Below are positions 38,101 to 47,830 of a stretch of DNA of 64,000 nucleotides, one piece after another. Source of the DNA: Helicoverpa zea (taxonomy: Eukaryota; Arthropoda; Insecta; Lepidoptera; Noctuidae); NCBI RefSeq assembly GCF_022581195.2, contig NC_061465.1, positions 4,280,501 through 4,344,500 on the forward strand. Direction: 5' to 3'. The stretch's first letter is position 1. Every line of letters starts with the position of its first letter. The translations under genes and the position numbers were made by a program. Under the pieces are notes generated by a model. That model had not been told where the DNA came from and did no database searches. It saw only the letters and a list, made by a program, of their open reading frames with translations.

Positions 38101-40454
38101 CAACTGTCGCAATTCTGAATAGAAGTTAAAGTGAAATTAGCTAATAGGTTGACTGGTATTGAACGTTCGCCCGACAACTATTAATGTGACTCTTAAGTAC
38201 CCAGTGTTCTATCTATTCTATTCAAGTAATTACTTAATTTTAGTTGTTCTAAGAAAAATCTCTTATTGATTTGATTTATGGATATTTCGCATTAATGTCT
38301 TGCATAATATTATTTCTAGAAGATTTCTTAAAGAGAATTTATTACCTTCATATTACGTACAATCGAAAGTAATTGATTTTATGGGCGTTTTGTTACAAGG
38401 TCGTTACAATGTTTTGTGAATTATTTGCTACCTAGAATATCGTGTATCTAAAACATGTTTCACCTTGAAAGAATATTTTTAGGGCAGACATATTATTTCG
38501 GTAACATTATCACATACTGAAACATTGAAACAATACTTAATTTAGTACGAACCTTCAATAAAACGTGAGCTGACCTACATGCCGAGTAAATAAATATCCG
38601 ACAATTTATACAGTTGTTTAATATCCAGAACAATGTCGTCTGAAATAATGCTATTATGAAAGTAATGTATTGTGACGTCACAATTGTATTACATTATGTT
38701 TAGAAACTATTTGTCTTAGTGGTAGCGATTGTTATAAGCAATAGGTTTCGTAAGATGGTCAGCCGAGCGAATAATTTGGTTAGAGTTGAATATTTCTCTA
38801 GTAATTTTACTTACGCTCAAAAAGGACAATATTGTAGGAAAAAATTGTTTGTCTTTTGGACTGTATAATTAATTTTAAGATTTAGAGTTTTTATAGCAAT
38901 ACGAAAAAACATCGGTCAAGTACACAAATAAGTTGGTATTTATATAAAAAGCAGATGCTGATAACTGTTAATGTTTGTCACCATTAATTATTATTTTATT
39001 TAACATAATATTTTAGCTAGAAACTCAAGGATGAAAAGTCTGACAGATGAAACGGCATACGACTTGGCTCGTATTCACAACATCTGTTATTTTTCGAAGT
39101 AATCTTTTTGGTATCAAAATTAAATGATTGAAATAATTTAACATGTACCTATTCTTATAATTTCTGTGCTACTTCTGTAGACATTAAAGATATTTTGAAG
39201 GGATGAATGATTATTACTGAGGAAACCTTTGAAGACAAGATGGCCGACGTCGCGCGTCCTAAGAAATTATTAATGTCTTTCACATAATCCTCTAATTTAT
39301 GACTAAATATTACTCTCGCGATTTCCTGTTATTTCGTCTACAGCAATGGTACGTCATAATTCGTCGTGTAGAAACTGTATGACGTTTATTTACGAGTTTG
39401 AAAAGTCTTATCAGTTTTGTGGTAATCTCAACACAGTAGTAGGGATTTATGAATAACTAGTGGTGTTTGCCCTCAGTTTCACTCGCTTCCTGTGAGAAGT
39501 ACTGCTGGATGATTTAACTTGCCCACAGCGAAATAATTTTTCAAATTATCTTTGTAGTCCCGGAAACTTTAGAGTAGAAACAAACGAATTTATTCTTTAT
39601 TATGTTACTATAGAGTATATACAACCAATAAAATCAATAAATATAGTCGTTTTATTGTTCGTCAGTAAATATGTGACGAAGTTGACGATATCAGACGCAA
39701 CAAGGGAACTACCGAATTGGTACAAGGTTGAACAGTCTGGTAATTTAGTGTTACTAACTATGAAATATTTCTGTTTACAATCCTGTTTGGATGTAAGATA
39801 ATCCGTTTGCGTATCTCTAAAACACTACAATTTTATCCTAATTATAGTCAAGATTATTTCGTACAACACAAGTTGCACTATCTGTTAATGAAGATTATAT
39901 TTTCATTTCTACTAATAAAAAAAACATTTACTCAAAAAGGTAGTTGTTTTAAGGAAACATAGCATACACATTAATTTAATAGAAAGAGCAGCTTAAACTA
40001 AATTGATTTCAAATTATGCCTTCCACGTCAGTATGTTACATCATTCCTAAAGTGACTTAGGCCATACTTCATAGTAGAAGTTTGCCTCGAAGCAAGCGGA
40101 TGAAACCGCTGAAATGACTGAAAAGAGCTAGTTACGATGAGACTCGTGCTTGCTGACTATTTTTGTGACTGGGGAAATTGATGAATGAACAGGTGTTTTT
40201 ATACAGAAAGTATCGTTAGCTCTGTGGCACTAACCAACATTTAACATGTCGATAGCAAGGTTGTTAATAGTTCAGATGTAAAACTAAATTGCTTGCGGAA
40301 CACAGAGGTAGAATAAATTAGATTTATTTTGCAAAAAAAAAAAAACATGAAAGATACTGACAAAAAAGAGCTGAGTTTATATTTTAATTGCAACTTGTAG
40401 TTTTATTTAAAAAAATAATTACAATATAAAAGTACCTAATTAGTCCATCTTTTA
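35147..40454. other. long non-coding stretch
   Basis: AT-rich without a supportable gene. A decayed family-F copy lies at 37126-37312. A probable LINE 3' end followed by a (TTTA)n run is at about 37845-37960. A TGACGTCA palindrome is at 38673-38680. Family-F fragments are near 39460-39540 and 40020-40132. Confidence 0.4.
37126..37312 (+). repeat. family-F repeat (diverged)
   Basis: Motifs in family order: TATACTAATGTAATAAGAGG, TTTGTTTGCACCCC, GGGTCGCGGCTGAAATCG. Strongly mutated. Confidence 0.5.
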
Positions 40455-40665
40455 AATAACCTCAAAATGATGGATATGTATTTTTTATTTTCTCTCACAA
40501 AAAAATAACCACGAAGACGTAACGCGATTGAATTTTGTGTTACGTCTCTTCTGAGTACAAATTTGACACAGACGTGACGTCACGAGCTCCCACTCTCAAT
40601 CTTTGTTGCGTTATATCTTAATAAATATTCAATGTTATGTTAAAATAAAAAATACGTGTCTAATA
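40455..40665 (+). repeat. family-L foldback-type repeat
   Basis: It matches the complement of about 54082-54240. Shared blocks include TATTTTCTCTCACAAA, TGACGTCACGAG and TTTGTTGCGTTATATCT. Its outer parts are partly inverted (ATGTATTTTTTATTTT against AAAATAAAAAATACGTGT), suggesting a MITE. It carries TGACGTCA at 40575-40582. Confidence 0.55.
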
Positions 40666-40725
40666 TTATTTTATTTGCGGACTTATTAGAATCACTATTT
40701 TTTAACCTTTTTATCTCGGCTATTA

Positions 40726-40981
40726 CTGTGTTTTCGGATGGCACGTTAAACTGTAGGTCCCGGCTGTCATTGAACATCCTTGGCAGTCGTTACGGGTAGT
40801 CAGAAGCCAGTAAGTCTGACACCAGTCTAACCTAGGGGTATTGGGTTGCCCGTGTAACTGGGTTGAGGAGGTCAGATAGGCAGTCGCTTCTTGTAAAGCA
40901 CTGGTACTCAACTGAATCCGGTTAGACTGGAAGCCGACCCCAACATAGTTTGGGAAAAAGGCTCGGAGGATGAGGAGGATG
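40726..40981 (+). mobile_element. SINE B copy with perfect 13-bp target duplication
   Basis: The insert runs from CTGTGTTTTCGGATGGCACG to a GAGGATGAGGAGGAT tail. ATCTCGGCTATTA flanks it at 40713-40725 and 40982-40994. The perfect duplication indicates a recent LINE-mediated insertion. This copy lacks the tRNA-like head seen at 53036-53100. Confidence 0.88.
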
Positions 40982-40994
40982 ATCTCGGCTATTA

Positions 40995-41776
40995 GGCTCT
41001 AACATAAAATTCACATAGGTAGACACCTATTTAATACAATTCCAACTTACTTAATTACAGGCATGACTTCATACGAACTTGTCATCGTTTTTTAAGGCCA
41101 AGAACATAGGAAGTATCCAAATTAGGATACAGAGTAACTGACGTAGCGTGATCCCTTCGTTTAGTTCGACGACGGATATCCGATCTACAATGTTTATTTT
41201 ATCTTCGAAAGGATATTCTAACGTGTTATATTTAGAAATGGTCTTATTATAGTGTAGCTTAACTGCTCGAGCTTTGACATTCAAATATTAAATGACTTGA
41301 ACTTTTTATTTACATAAATTCGTGATGTGTCCTTTTCAGTTTTTTCCATATTTTTGATTCGGATAACTTTAAATCGGATGGTAAAATAATGGCATTGTTC
41401 TTTAAAGTTAGGTTATAATGAATAAGTGCCTAGAAATTAATTATTTTATTAGAAATTAAAACTCAAATTAAAATAGTTTTTTAATGCGTAATAACATAAA
41501 AAAATAGTTTACCTACGTAAGAAATTGTTTATGCCATAACAAATTATTGAGAAATCGTATTTTCGTAATCCACGTCCAATTTCTGCGACGAATTTATGAG
41601 ACAAGTTTTGTAAAATAGTGTTTAGGTAACTATTTTCCTAGCAAACTGCCAACTATTTTAATTAAGCCTACGCTTCATGCGGACACTAGGTACCTATCTC
41701 CGATGAACCACTTTAATTCGTGAATAAGAGTTATTTAAATATTTTATTTTACAAAAATGTGGGTAGCACTTACCAA
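40995..41776. other. non-coding stretch
   Basis: AT-rich; nothing recognised. Confidence 0.4.
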
Positions 41777-42072
41777 TTATCTGCTTACAGAAATAAACCA
41801 GCAATCCAATGTCAATTAGTGTTTGTCGATTCAATTCCGGGCCAGTACCGCTTGATTTCTTTGAACACGCATATCAGAGTGTAATAAAATATTGTCACTA
41901 AAACGATCCTTGTAACGTACTTGAACGTTTCTGTCATCACAAAACTTGTTAACCAATTTAATTTAAACCACAATTGCAACGAGAAAAAATATTCGTTAAA
42001 ATAACTTCGCGCCAAATTATTTTATTACTCAGCACACGCGTGCGTCGTCTTCAAGAGCATGTGTCACACTGA
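41777..42072 (-). promoter_or_regulatory. candidate promoter and 5'-leader exon (minus strand), weak
   Basis: Reading the minus strand, a CpG-rich stretch (about 42110-42020) contains an arthropod initiator-like TCAGT at 42072-42068. About 295 b downstream is a strong donor (TTG then GTAAGTGC, near 41777). GPCR exon 1 begins with an acceptor before its ATG, so an upstream leader exon must exist, and this is one candidate, 31.7 kb away. A 67-codon ORF (42015-41812) lies inside it; it could be an upstream ORF or chance. No direct evidence links the two. Confidence 0.25.
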
Positions 42073-42220
42073 CATAACGACGGTACCGCACAATGCGCTC
42101 GCGCACGCATTGTCAATAAACTTGTACACATTAACGACTATCACTCTAAAGTGAACTCTATCTCTCAAGCTTTAAGGTCAAAATAAAACCAGTTAAGTAA
42201 TAAAGTTAGCGAGAAAACGG

Positions 42221-42233
42221 GACAGCGTGAGTC
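42221..42233. repeat. LINE target-site duplication, right-hand (3') copy
   Basis: GACAGCGTGAGTC, identical to 47744-47756, immediately beyond the 3' tail of the minus-strand element. Confidence 0.95.
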
Positions 42234-42519
42234 TATTCTATTCTATTTTTATTTATGGCAATCCATGTCGATGCAAACGTCGACGATTCTGCCAATGACA
42301 AGTGGAAGGAGAAGCAAGTAGTGCTTGTGATTGACAAAAAGACAAAATTAAGTTGATGTTGTAGTCAAACTTGTGTAACTTATCGTGTTAGTAGGACGGC
42401 ACTGAAACAAACAGAAATACATTTACATATATAAATAATAACAAAATGTTAGTAACATAAAACAAGTAACATATATACCACATTTATACAAACAGTGGTC
42501 TAAATAGATAGGCCAGAGT

Positions 42520-45500
42520 TTATAATTTAATATTATTACGATGGATGGACATCAATAGCGCCTGGAGCAGTTCTGGACAGGAGTAAGTTAAGAGGGAACG
42601 GAAATTAGTAGGGAGAGGAATCTTCAGTTTTTGGAGACGACCATATAAATCAAAAGATGAGTTATTGGGACAATTAAAAAATATATGGTCCAGGGAACCC
42701 TCATCCAGTCCACACTCGCAGAGAGATGAGTCCTGCACCCGAATTTTGCGCAAGAAGACCGGAGTACAACAATGTCCTAAACGTATCCTGCATAGAACCG
42801 AAATAACTTGTTTAGGGTATTTTTTAAAACGAGTAAACCACGGTTTCGATTTTACTGCCGGTTGGATAGCGTAGTACGAACTACCCTTCTTTCTGCTGGA
42901 GATATTCCACCATTCCTGCCACGAGGTCTCAAGACTCAATTTAGGTACGTTTAGTAGGTCATGCCCTTGAAGGGAGAAGTGTGCAAGGTCCGCTGATTCA
43001 GATGTGCATGCATCTTTAGCCAATGCGTCGGCACATTCATTTCCCGTTATACCGCAATGACTGGGAATCCAAACTAGGTGGACAACTTTCTCTTGCCGAG
43101 TGCAAGAGAAAAGGGACTTTTTGATATCTAGGACAATAGGACAATGGAGTTTAGATCTAAAGGGATTCTGGGATAGGGCTTGGAGGCAACTAAGGGAGTC
43201 AGTAAAGATAACTCCGAAGTTGATCTCATGGGACTCTATAAAGTGACAAGCTTCCAATAATGCCACGCACTCGCCTGTAAATATAGAAGACTCCTTTGGG
43301 CATCTGAATTTCATAATAATTTTCGAGTTCTGGTAATAAACCGCGGCTCCAGTATAACCGTCATTGAATTTGGAAGCATCCGTGAAGAACCTTTGAAACC
43401 CAGACCATCGTTCACCCAAAACCGCATTAAAGGTCGAATTTGCCGATGGGGAGTTTTTAGATATGCCAATATTATAAAATATATTAGGAGTGAAGCAAAG
43501 TACATCATAGGGATAATTAAATAAAGGAAGCCTGGGATGTGATGCAATAGGAGATTCTAAATTTTGAAAAAATCGGAATGCTTTAAGGAATAAGGGGATT
43601 TCTTTATGTTCCCAATATTTTGAGCTGTGACAAAGAGTGTCAAGCTCTCTGAGTTTTGGGATGAGAGGATGGGATGATTTAGGAATAACCCTGGACAAAA
43701 AACGGGAAGCAAGGTACTGACGTCTCAGGGCTAAAGGAGGTTCAGCGCATTCGACCTGTAAGGCGTTAATAGGCGACGACTTCATGCAACCTGTGATGAT
43801 CCGGAGGCATTGAGATTGGATCCTATCTAAGCCGGCCAAGGCACCCTTGTTACCAGGAATCACCAAGTGTGACCCATAATCCAGAATGCTACGGACTAAA
43901 GCATTATAAATTAATTTCATAGTGAAGGGGTGTGCCCCCCACCAGACCCCAGAAAGAGCTTTCAAAATGGAGATGACTCGTTCGCATCTTTTGATTAGAT
44001 AATTTATGTGGTGAATACCGGATAATTTTGAATCTAAATAAACCCCTAAAAATTTTGCCTTTTTGGCTATGGGGATGCCTTGACCTTGGATGTTCACTGA
44101 GACCTGAGGGATCAGTCGTTTTCGGGAGAAGATCACTACCGAGCTTTTTGGGGCGGATAATGAGAGACCATGGTCCAGAAGCCATGTGTGCAGAGAGTCC
44201 AGGGAGAGACAGAGAGATGTGGCAGCATCCTCGATGGATGGATTGACAACATACAACGCCAGATCATCAGCGTATTGCAGTAAATGACAATTAGAATTAA
44301 GGCTGGAGCCAATGTCTGCCGTGTAAAGATTGTAGAGTAAAGGGCTTAGAACAGAGCCTTGAGGAAGGCCCTTCCACGTCTGCCTCACCTCGAATACCTC
44401 CCCCTGCACTCTGAGCATTAATGAGCGAGACATAAGAAGTGCGCATATACATTGTACCATCTTACCCGGAATCCTCAGCTGTTGCAGTTTCTGCCTGAGA
44501 ACTGGAAGAAGAACGCTGTCGTATGCGGAAGATATGTCAAGGAATGCGGCTACAGCAGATTCATTTTTGGAAAAGGCTGTACGGATGTCGGTTACCAAAA
44601 TTGCCACACTATCCATGGTACTAAGCCCCTTTCTAAAGCCAAACTGGTGGCTCGGCAGTAAATCCCTAGACTCAACCAACCACTCAAGCCTATTTTTAAT
44701 TAAGTGTTCCAGTAACTTGGCCAACACTGAGGACAAAGCAATTGGTCTAAGGCCATTCGGATCATCAGCAGTCTTGCCAGGTTTCAAGAGCGGAATAACT
44801 ATTTGGACTTTCCACTGGTCAGGAACCCAACCATATTGATAGCAATAATTGATAATTTCCAGGAAGTATTGCTTAGCTTGAGAACCGGAATGAGCTACAA
44901 ATGAGTACGGTATGCCGTCTATGCCTGGGGCGGAATCCCTAACATGACGTAACACCGCATCAAGTTCCTCCAACGAAAATGGTTCATTCATAGGATCGTC
45001 CAAAATATTTACAGGCGGTAGCAGAAGTTCTGGAAATGAAGGAACATAGGCTGGAGCAATTTTGTCGAAGAAGGATTCAGCAGTTTCTCTCGTGATGGGG
45101 GAGGAGATAGATGGGGAGCAGCCTCGCCTAAAACGGTTAATGCTCTTCCATACTGCTGATATGGGAGTGGAAGGGGATAGAGAAGTGCAAAACTTAACCC
45201 AACCACGACGTTTCTTCTTATGAAGAAGCCGCCGAGATTGAGCAAACACTCGTCTGTACCGTAGGAGATTGTCGCTATTCATCGCTTCATTGTACTGTTT
45301 TTCGGCCTCTTTCCTTTCTTTGACAGCCGATGTGCATTCTTGATCCCACCACGGCGGTGACGGGATTTTATTTCTGGCAGAGTTACGCAGTGAAAAGGAA
45401 GTGTCTGCACTTGAAGTAATGGCCGAGATAAAGCCATCGTAACAACTCTTAGCATGGCAGTGACCAGAAGAAACTTGGGAACTCGAAGTTAAATTTGGAA

Positions 45501-46254
45501 GCAAACTGATTTTCTCCTCCAGTAAAGATGAAAACTTCGACCAATCAGGTTTGGTCAGGTTGTACTTCAATAGTGGAGGAGAAGTTTTCTCTAAATAGGT
45601 TTTATTAAGAAAAGTTATAACAATAGGGTAATGGTCGCTACCATGCGTAAGGCTAGTACATTCCCAATGAATTGATGCCGCCAACTCTACTGAACAGAAT
45701 GTGAGGTCTACACAACTCTTTTGCTGACCGGGGAGGGATCTACGAGTAGGACTACCATCATTTAGGATGCAAAGGTCTAGGTCATCCAAGATTTCTACTA
45801 AACCTTCCCCAAAAGAATCACAGCGATTGGAACCCCATCTAAAATGGTGACAGTTGAAATCACCCATAACAAGGACGGGTCCTACAATATTGTTTAGGAT
45901 GTCTCTAATAGTACCTAAGAACCTGTGCTGTGGGTGGGAGATATAGACAGATAAAACTGTGATACCTTCAACTCTACCTGCGACTACATTCATGTCACCA
46001 TCCAGAGCAGAAAGGCTTAGGGTTGAGAGTGGAACACGATTATTAACAAGGAGAGCCGACCCTCCATAGCCATCAGATCTGTCACATCTGAGAATATTAA
46101 AAAGTGGTATATTAAAACTGAGACTCGGGGTAAGCCAAGTCTCAGCAATTGAGCAAGCCAAAGGCTTGAATTTATTGAGAAGGAATATGAGGTCGTGTTT
46201 CTTATGCCACACGCTCCTCACATTCCATTGTAGGAATATTTGACGGGACGCCAT
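42520..46254 (-). CDS. LINE ORF2: endonuclease-reverse transcriptase-RNase H
   Basis: A 1,244-residue protein that nicks target DNA and copies the element RNA there. APE-type endonuclease spans about 6-215, with E38 of AETW, GDFN at 131-134 and SDH at 206-208. Reverse transcriptase spans about 430-740: FLDISSAYDS at 571-580 (D573), GLPQGSVLSP at 629-638, YADD at 661-664. RNase H spans about 955-1085: D959 (FTDA), E995, D1019 (FTDS), H1066 and D1076 (ECADALAK). A C-terminal knuckle of CECG...H...C type is near 1190-1210. All catalytic residues I would expect are present and there are no internal stops. The start ATG lies inside the end of ORF1, overlapping by 53 b and shifted one base in frame, so translation probably couples to ORF1 termination or uses re-initiation. 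Confidence 0.95.
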   Translation of the reverse strand: MASRQIFLQWNVRSVWHKKHDLIFLLNKFKPLACSIAETWLTPSLSFNIPLFNILRCDRSDGYGGSALLVNNRVPLSTLSLSALDGDMNVVAGRVEGITVLSVYISHPQHRFLGTIRDILNNIVGPVLVMGDFNCHHFRWGSNRCDSFGEGLVEILDDLDLCILNDGSPTRRSLPGQQKSCVDLTFCSVELAASIHWECTSLTHGSDHYPIVITFLNKTYLEKTSPPLLKYNLTKPDWSKFSSLLEEKISLLPNLTSSSQVSSGHCHAKSCYDGFISAITSSADTSFSLRNSARNKIPSPPWWDQECTSAVKERKEAEKQYNEAMNSDNLLRYRRVFAQSRRLLHKKKRRGWVKFCTSLSPSTPISAVWKSINRFRRGCSPSISSPITRETAESFFDKIAPAYVPSFPELLLPPVNILDDPMNEPFSLEELDAVLRHVRDSAPGIDGIPYSFVAHSGSQAKQYFLEIINYCYQYGWVPDQWKVQIVIPLLKPGKTADDPNGLRPIALSSVLAKLLEHLIKNRLEWLVESRDLLPSHQFGFRKGLSTMDSVAILVTDIRTAFSKNESAVAAFLDISSAYDSVLLPVLRQKLQQLRIPGKMVQCICALLMSRSLMLRVQGEVFEVRQTWKGLPQGSVLSPLLYNLYTADIGSSLNSNCHLLQYADDLALYVVNPSIEDAATSLCLSLDSLHTWLLDHGLSLSAPKSSVVIFSRKRLIPQVSVNIQGQGIPIAKKAKFLGVYLDSKLSGIHHINYLIKRCERVISILKALSGVWWGAHPFTMKLIYNALVRSILDYGSHLVIPGNKGALAGLDRIQSQCLRIITGCMKSSPINALQVECAEPPLALRRQYLASRFLSRVIPKSSHPLIPKLRELDTLCHSSKYWEHKEIPLFLKAFRFFQNLESPIASHPRLPLFNYPYDVLCFTPNIFYNIGISKNSPSANSTFNAVLGERWSGFQRFFTDASKFNDGYTGAAVYYQNSKIIMKFRCPKESSIFTGECVALLEACHFIESHEINFGVIFTDSLSCLQALSQNPFRSKLHCPIVLDIKKSLFSCTRQEKVVHLVWIPSHCGITGNECADALAKDACTSESADLAHFSLQGHDLLNVPKLSLETSWQEWWNISSRKKGSSYYAIQPAVKSKPWFTRFKKYPKQVISVLCRIRLGHCCTPVFLRKIRVQDSSLCECGLDEGSLDHIFFNCPNNSSFDLYGRLQKLKIPLPTNFRSLLTYSCPELLQALLMSIHRNNIKL

Positions 46255-47575
46255 TTTTAATATTTGAGAGCAAGTTAACTAGTTGATAGGCAACGTTGGA
46301 CGGTATTTGTGCATTATTAGAAGATAAAATTGTACTTAAAAGTTTAACAAGAATTTCTATCAGTGATGAAGTATTATTATCGACGAATGGGTTATTTAAA
46401 GCGCAGCCATCAGGCTGTGAAGATGCAGGGGAGTTAATGATTTGCTGATGAGCAGCTTTATCGTAAGAGGGAGATAGAGGGGCATGGGACTTCGGCTTAA
46501 GAAAAACGGTTTTGCGATATGACTGAGTGGGGGCAGGAACTGCTTTTGTAGCATTCGCGTAGTTGCGAGAAACAATTGGGATAGTTTTGCTGGCCTCAGC
46601 ATATGAGAGGGACTTCTCAGCCATAACGGTCTTAATGGCCTTCTGTCTGCCCAGCTCCGGGCAAGATTTGCTATTCGCAAAATGATTCCCCGAGCAGAGC
46701 ACACAAAATGCCTCCGCCTCAGAAATGCTGCAACCATCACCAGGGTGATCATGGCCGCATTTACTGCAGCGGGGTTTAGACCGGCAAACAAGTTCCACAT
46801 GACCGAACCTACAGCACTTACGGCACTGGATGGTGGGGTAGACATACTGTTGGACTGGGAGGGAAGTATAACAACAGAAAACTCTTTGTGGTAATACCTG
46901 ACCGTCAAATGTTAGAACACATGTTTCTGTTGCCTTAAATTGTGTCACTCCATCAATCACCACTTTCCTATTTATGCGTCGCACTTTTAGAATTTCACCA
47001 CAACCTGAGGGGACTTGTAGATACCTTTGAGCTTCCTCTTCATTTAGATCAGTGGGCACACCGGTAACAACACCCATGCGAGTAATGTTGAAAGTAGGGA
47101 TAGACGCAACAAAACTATTTTTAGGAAGGATGTTATTAATAATAAATGAATTCGCATCCTGAGGGGATTTGAATTCTACCGACACACGGTTCCTGCCAAC
47201 TTTTTTAACGCCATCGCGGACAATGCAGGTTATGTTGTGTTTTTGAAGGAATATGCCAAAAGTAACTGGATGCAGAGAGGTACCGGTGTTAGGCTGGGGT
47301 TCCAATCGAGAGACGTGTACAATGAACGGAGCCTTATCAGTAGCAGAGTACCTGCTGCGGCCAATTAAATTCTTTAGTTGTTTCGGTGGCGGGGTTGACA
47401 CGGCAATGTTTGCATCATCTCCGGAGCGTTTCCTGGCATTCGAGGGTGATGAGGTGAGGGAGTCCGCGATGCTGCAGGCAACATCGGCGAATTGGGAGAG
47501 TGGGTAATTGGGGGAAAGAGGAGCAAATGCAGAGATGTCGGGAGGATCGGGGTCGGGGGGTTTATTGAGTTCCAT
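46202..47575 (-). CDS. LINE ORF1: gag-like RNA-binding protein with three zinc knuckles
   Basis: A 457-residue nucleic-acid chaperone that packages the LINE RNA. The N-terminal part is Pro/Ser-rich and low in complexity. A central region (about 80-240) resembles the RRM-like/PRE_C2HC region of insect LINE gag proteins. Three CCHC knuckles follow: CRKCCRFGHVELVC, CSKCGHDHPGDGC and CVLCSGNHFANSKSC. The C-terminal part is Ser/Pro-rich, then has a hydrophobic ILVKLLSTIL stretch. The start at 47575 is the first ATG of the frame, 168 b from the 5' end of the element. It overlaps ORF2 at its end. No frame damage is seen. Confidence 0.93.
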   Translation of the reverse strand: MELNKPPDPDPPDISAFAPLSPNYPLSQFADVACSIADSLTSSPSNARKRSGDDANIAVSTPPPKQLKNLIGRSRYSATDKAPFIVHVSRLEPQPNTGTSLHPVTFGIFLQKHNITCIVRDGVKKVGRNRVSVEFKSPQDANSFIINNILPKNSFVASIPTFNITRMGVVTGVPTDLNEEEAQRYLQVPSGCGEILKVRRINRKVVIDGVTQFKATETCVLTFDGQVLPQRVFCCYTSLPVQQYVYPTIQCRKCCRFGHVELVCRSKPRCSKCGHDHPGDGCSISEAEAFCVLCSGNHFANSKSCPELGRQKAIKTVMAEKSLSYAEASKTIPIVSRNYANATKAVPAPTQSYRKTVFLKPKSHAPLSPSYDKAAHQQIINSPASSQPDGCALNNPFVDNNTSSLIEILVKLLSTILSSNNAQIPSNVAYQLVNLLSNIKNGVPSNIPTMECEERVA

Positions 47576-47743
47576 AGTGCTTGTTAAGCCTAGTTAATTA
47601 CCTAAATAACACTACACTACTGGTAACAAACACAAGGACAACACACAATCACAAAAATAAGTCACAGAAGATCACTAAAACACTGAAAACAGCTGAAAAT
47701 TCTAGGCACACGTGCTTACCAAAGACACTCTGTGGCGAGAATC

Positions 47744-47756
47744 GACAGCGTGAGTC
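47744..47756. repeat. LINE target-site duplication, 5'-side copy
   Basis: GACAGCGTGAGTC, identical to 42221-42233, immediately upstream of the 5' end of the minus-strand element. Confidence 0.95.
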
Positions 47757-47830
47757 ATTCTACAATCCACAGCTGGCGGCGCGTCATTCATAACTGACTG
47801 TCATTATAAAGTCGCCGCTATGACGTCACG
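47757..47830 (-). promoter_or_regulatory. CpG-rich pre-insertion flank with CRE palindrome
   Basis: This short stretch contains GGCGGCGCG, a TCAGT on the minus strand (about 47790) and the CRE palindrome TGACGTCA at 47821-47828. Without the LINE it would sit just upstream of the CpG-rich stretch at 42020-42110. It may be upstream promoter DNA of a minus-strand gene, possibly the GPCR. Weak. Confidence 0.25.

Larger units (their letters stand above)
42234..47743 (-). mobile_element. complete Jockey-superfamily (I-group) LINE with 13-bp target duplication
   Basis: A 5,510-b element on the minus strand. It has a 168-b 5' leader (47743-47576), ORF1 (47575-46202), ORF2 (46254-42520), and a 286-b 3' end finishing in a short run of AATAGA/GAATA units rather than poly-A. 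GACAGCGTGAGTC occurs exactly at 42221-42233 and 47744-47756, giving the target duplication and both boundaries. Both ORFs are open. ORF2 carries endonuclease, reverse transcriptase and RNase H. RNase H together with CCHC-type ORF1 fits the I/Nimb/Loa side of the Jockey superfamily; a tree would be needed for the clade. Full length, open frames and a perfect duplication suggest a young, possibly active copy. Confidence 0.93.

Noticed and set aside
41812..42015. 67-codon minus-strand ORF with a hydrophobic stretch near the candidate promoter
   Set aside because: Complete but short; more likely a chance or upstream ORF within a possible leader exon than a gene.
46396..46908. 170-codon ORF on the same strand as LINE ORF1
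   Set aside because: A shifted-frame shadow of ORF1, which has zinc knuckles and the expected position.
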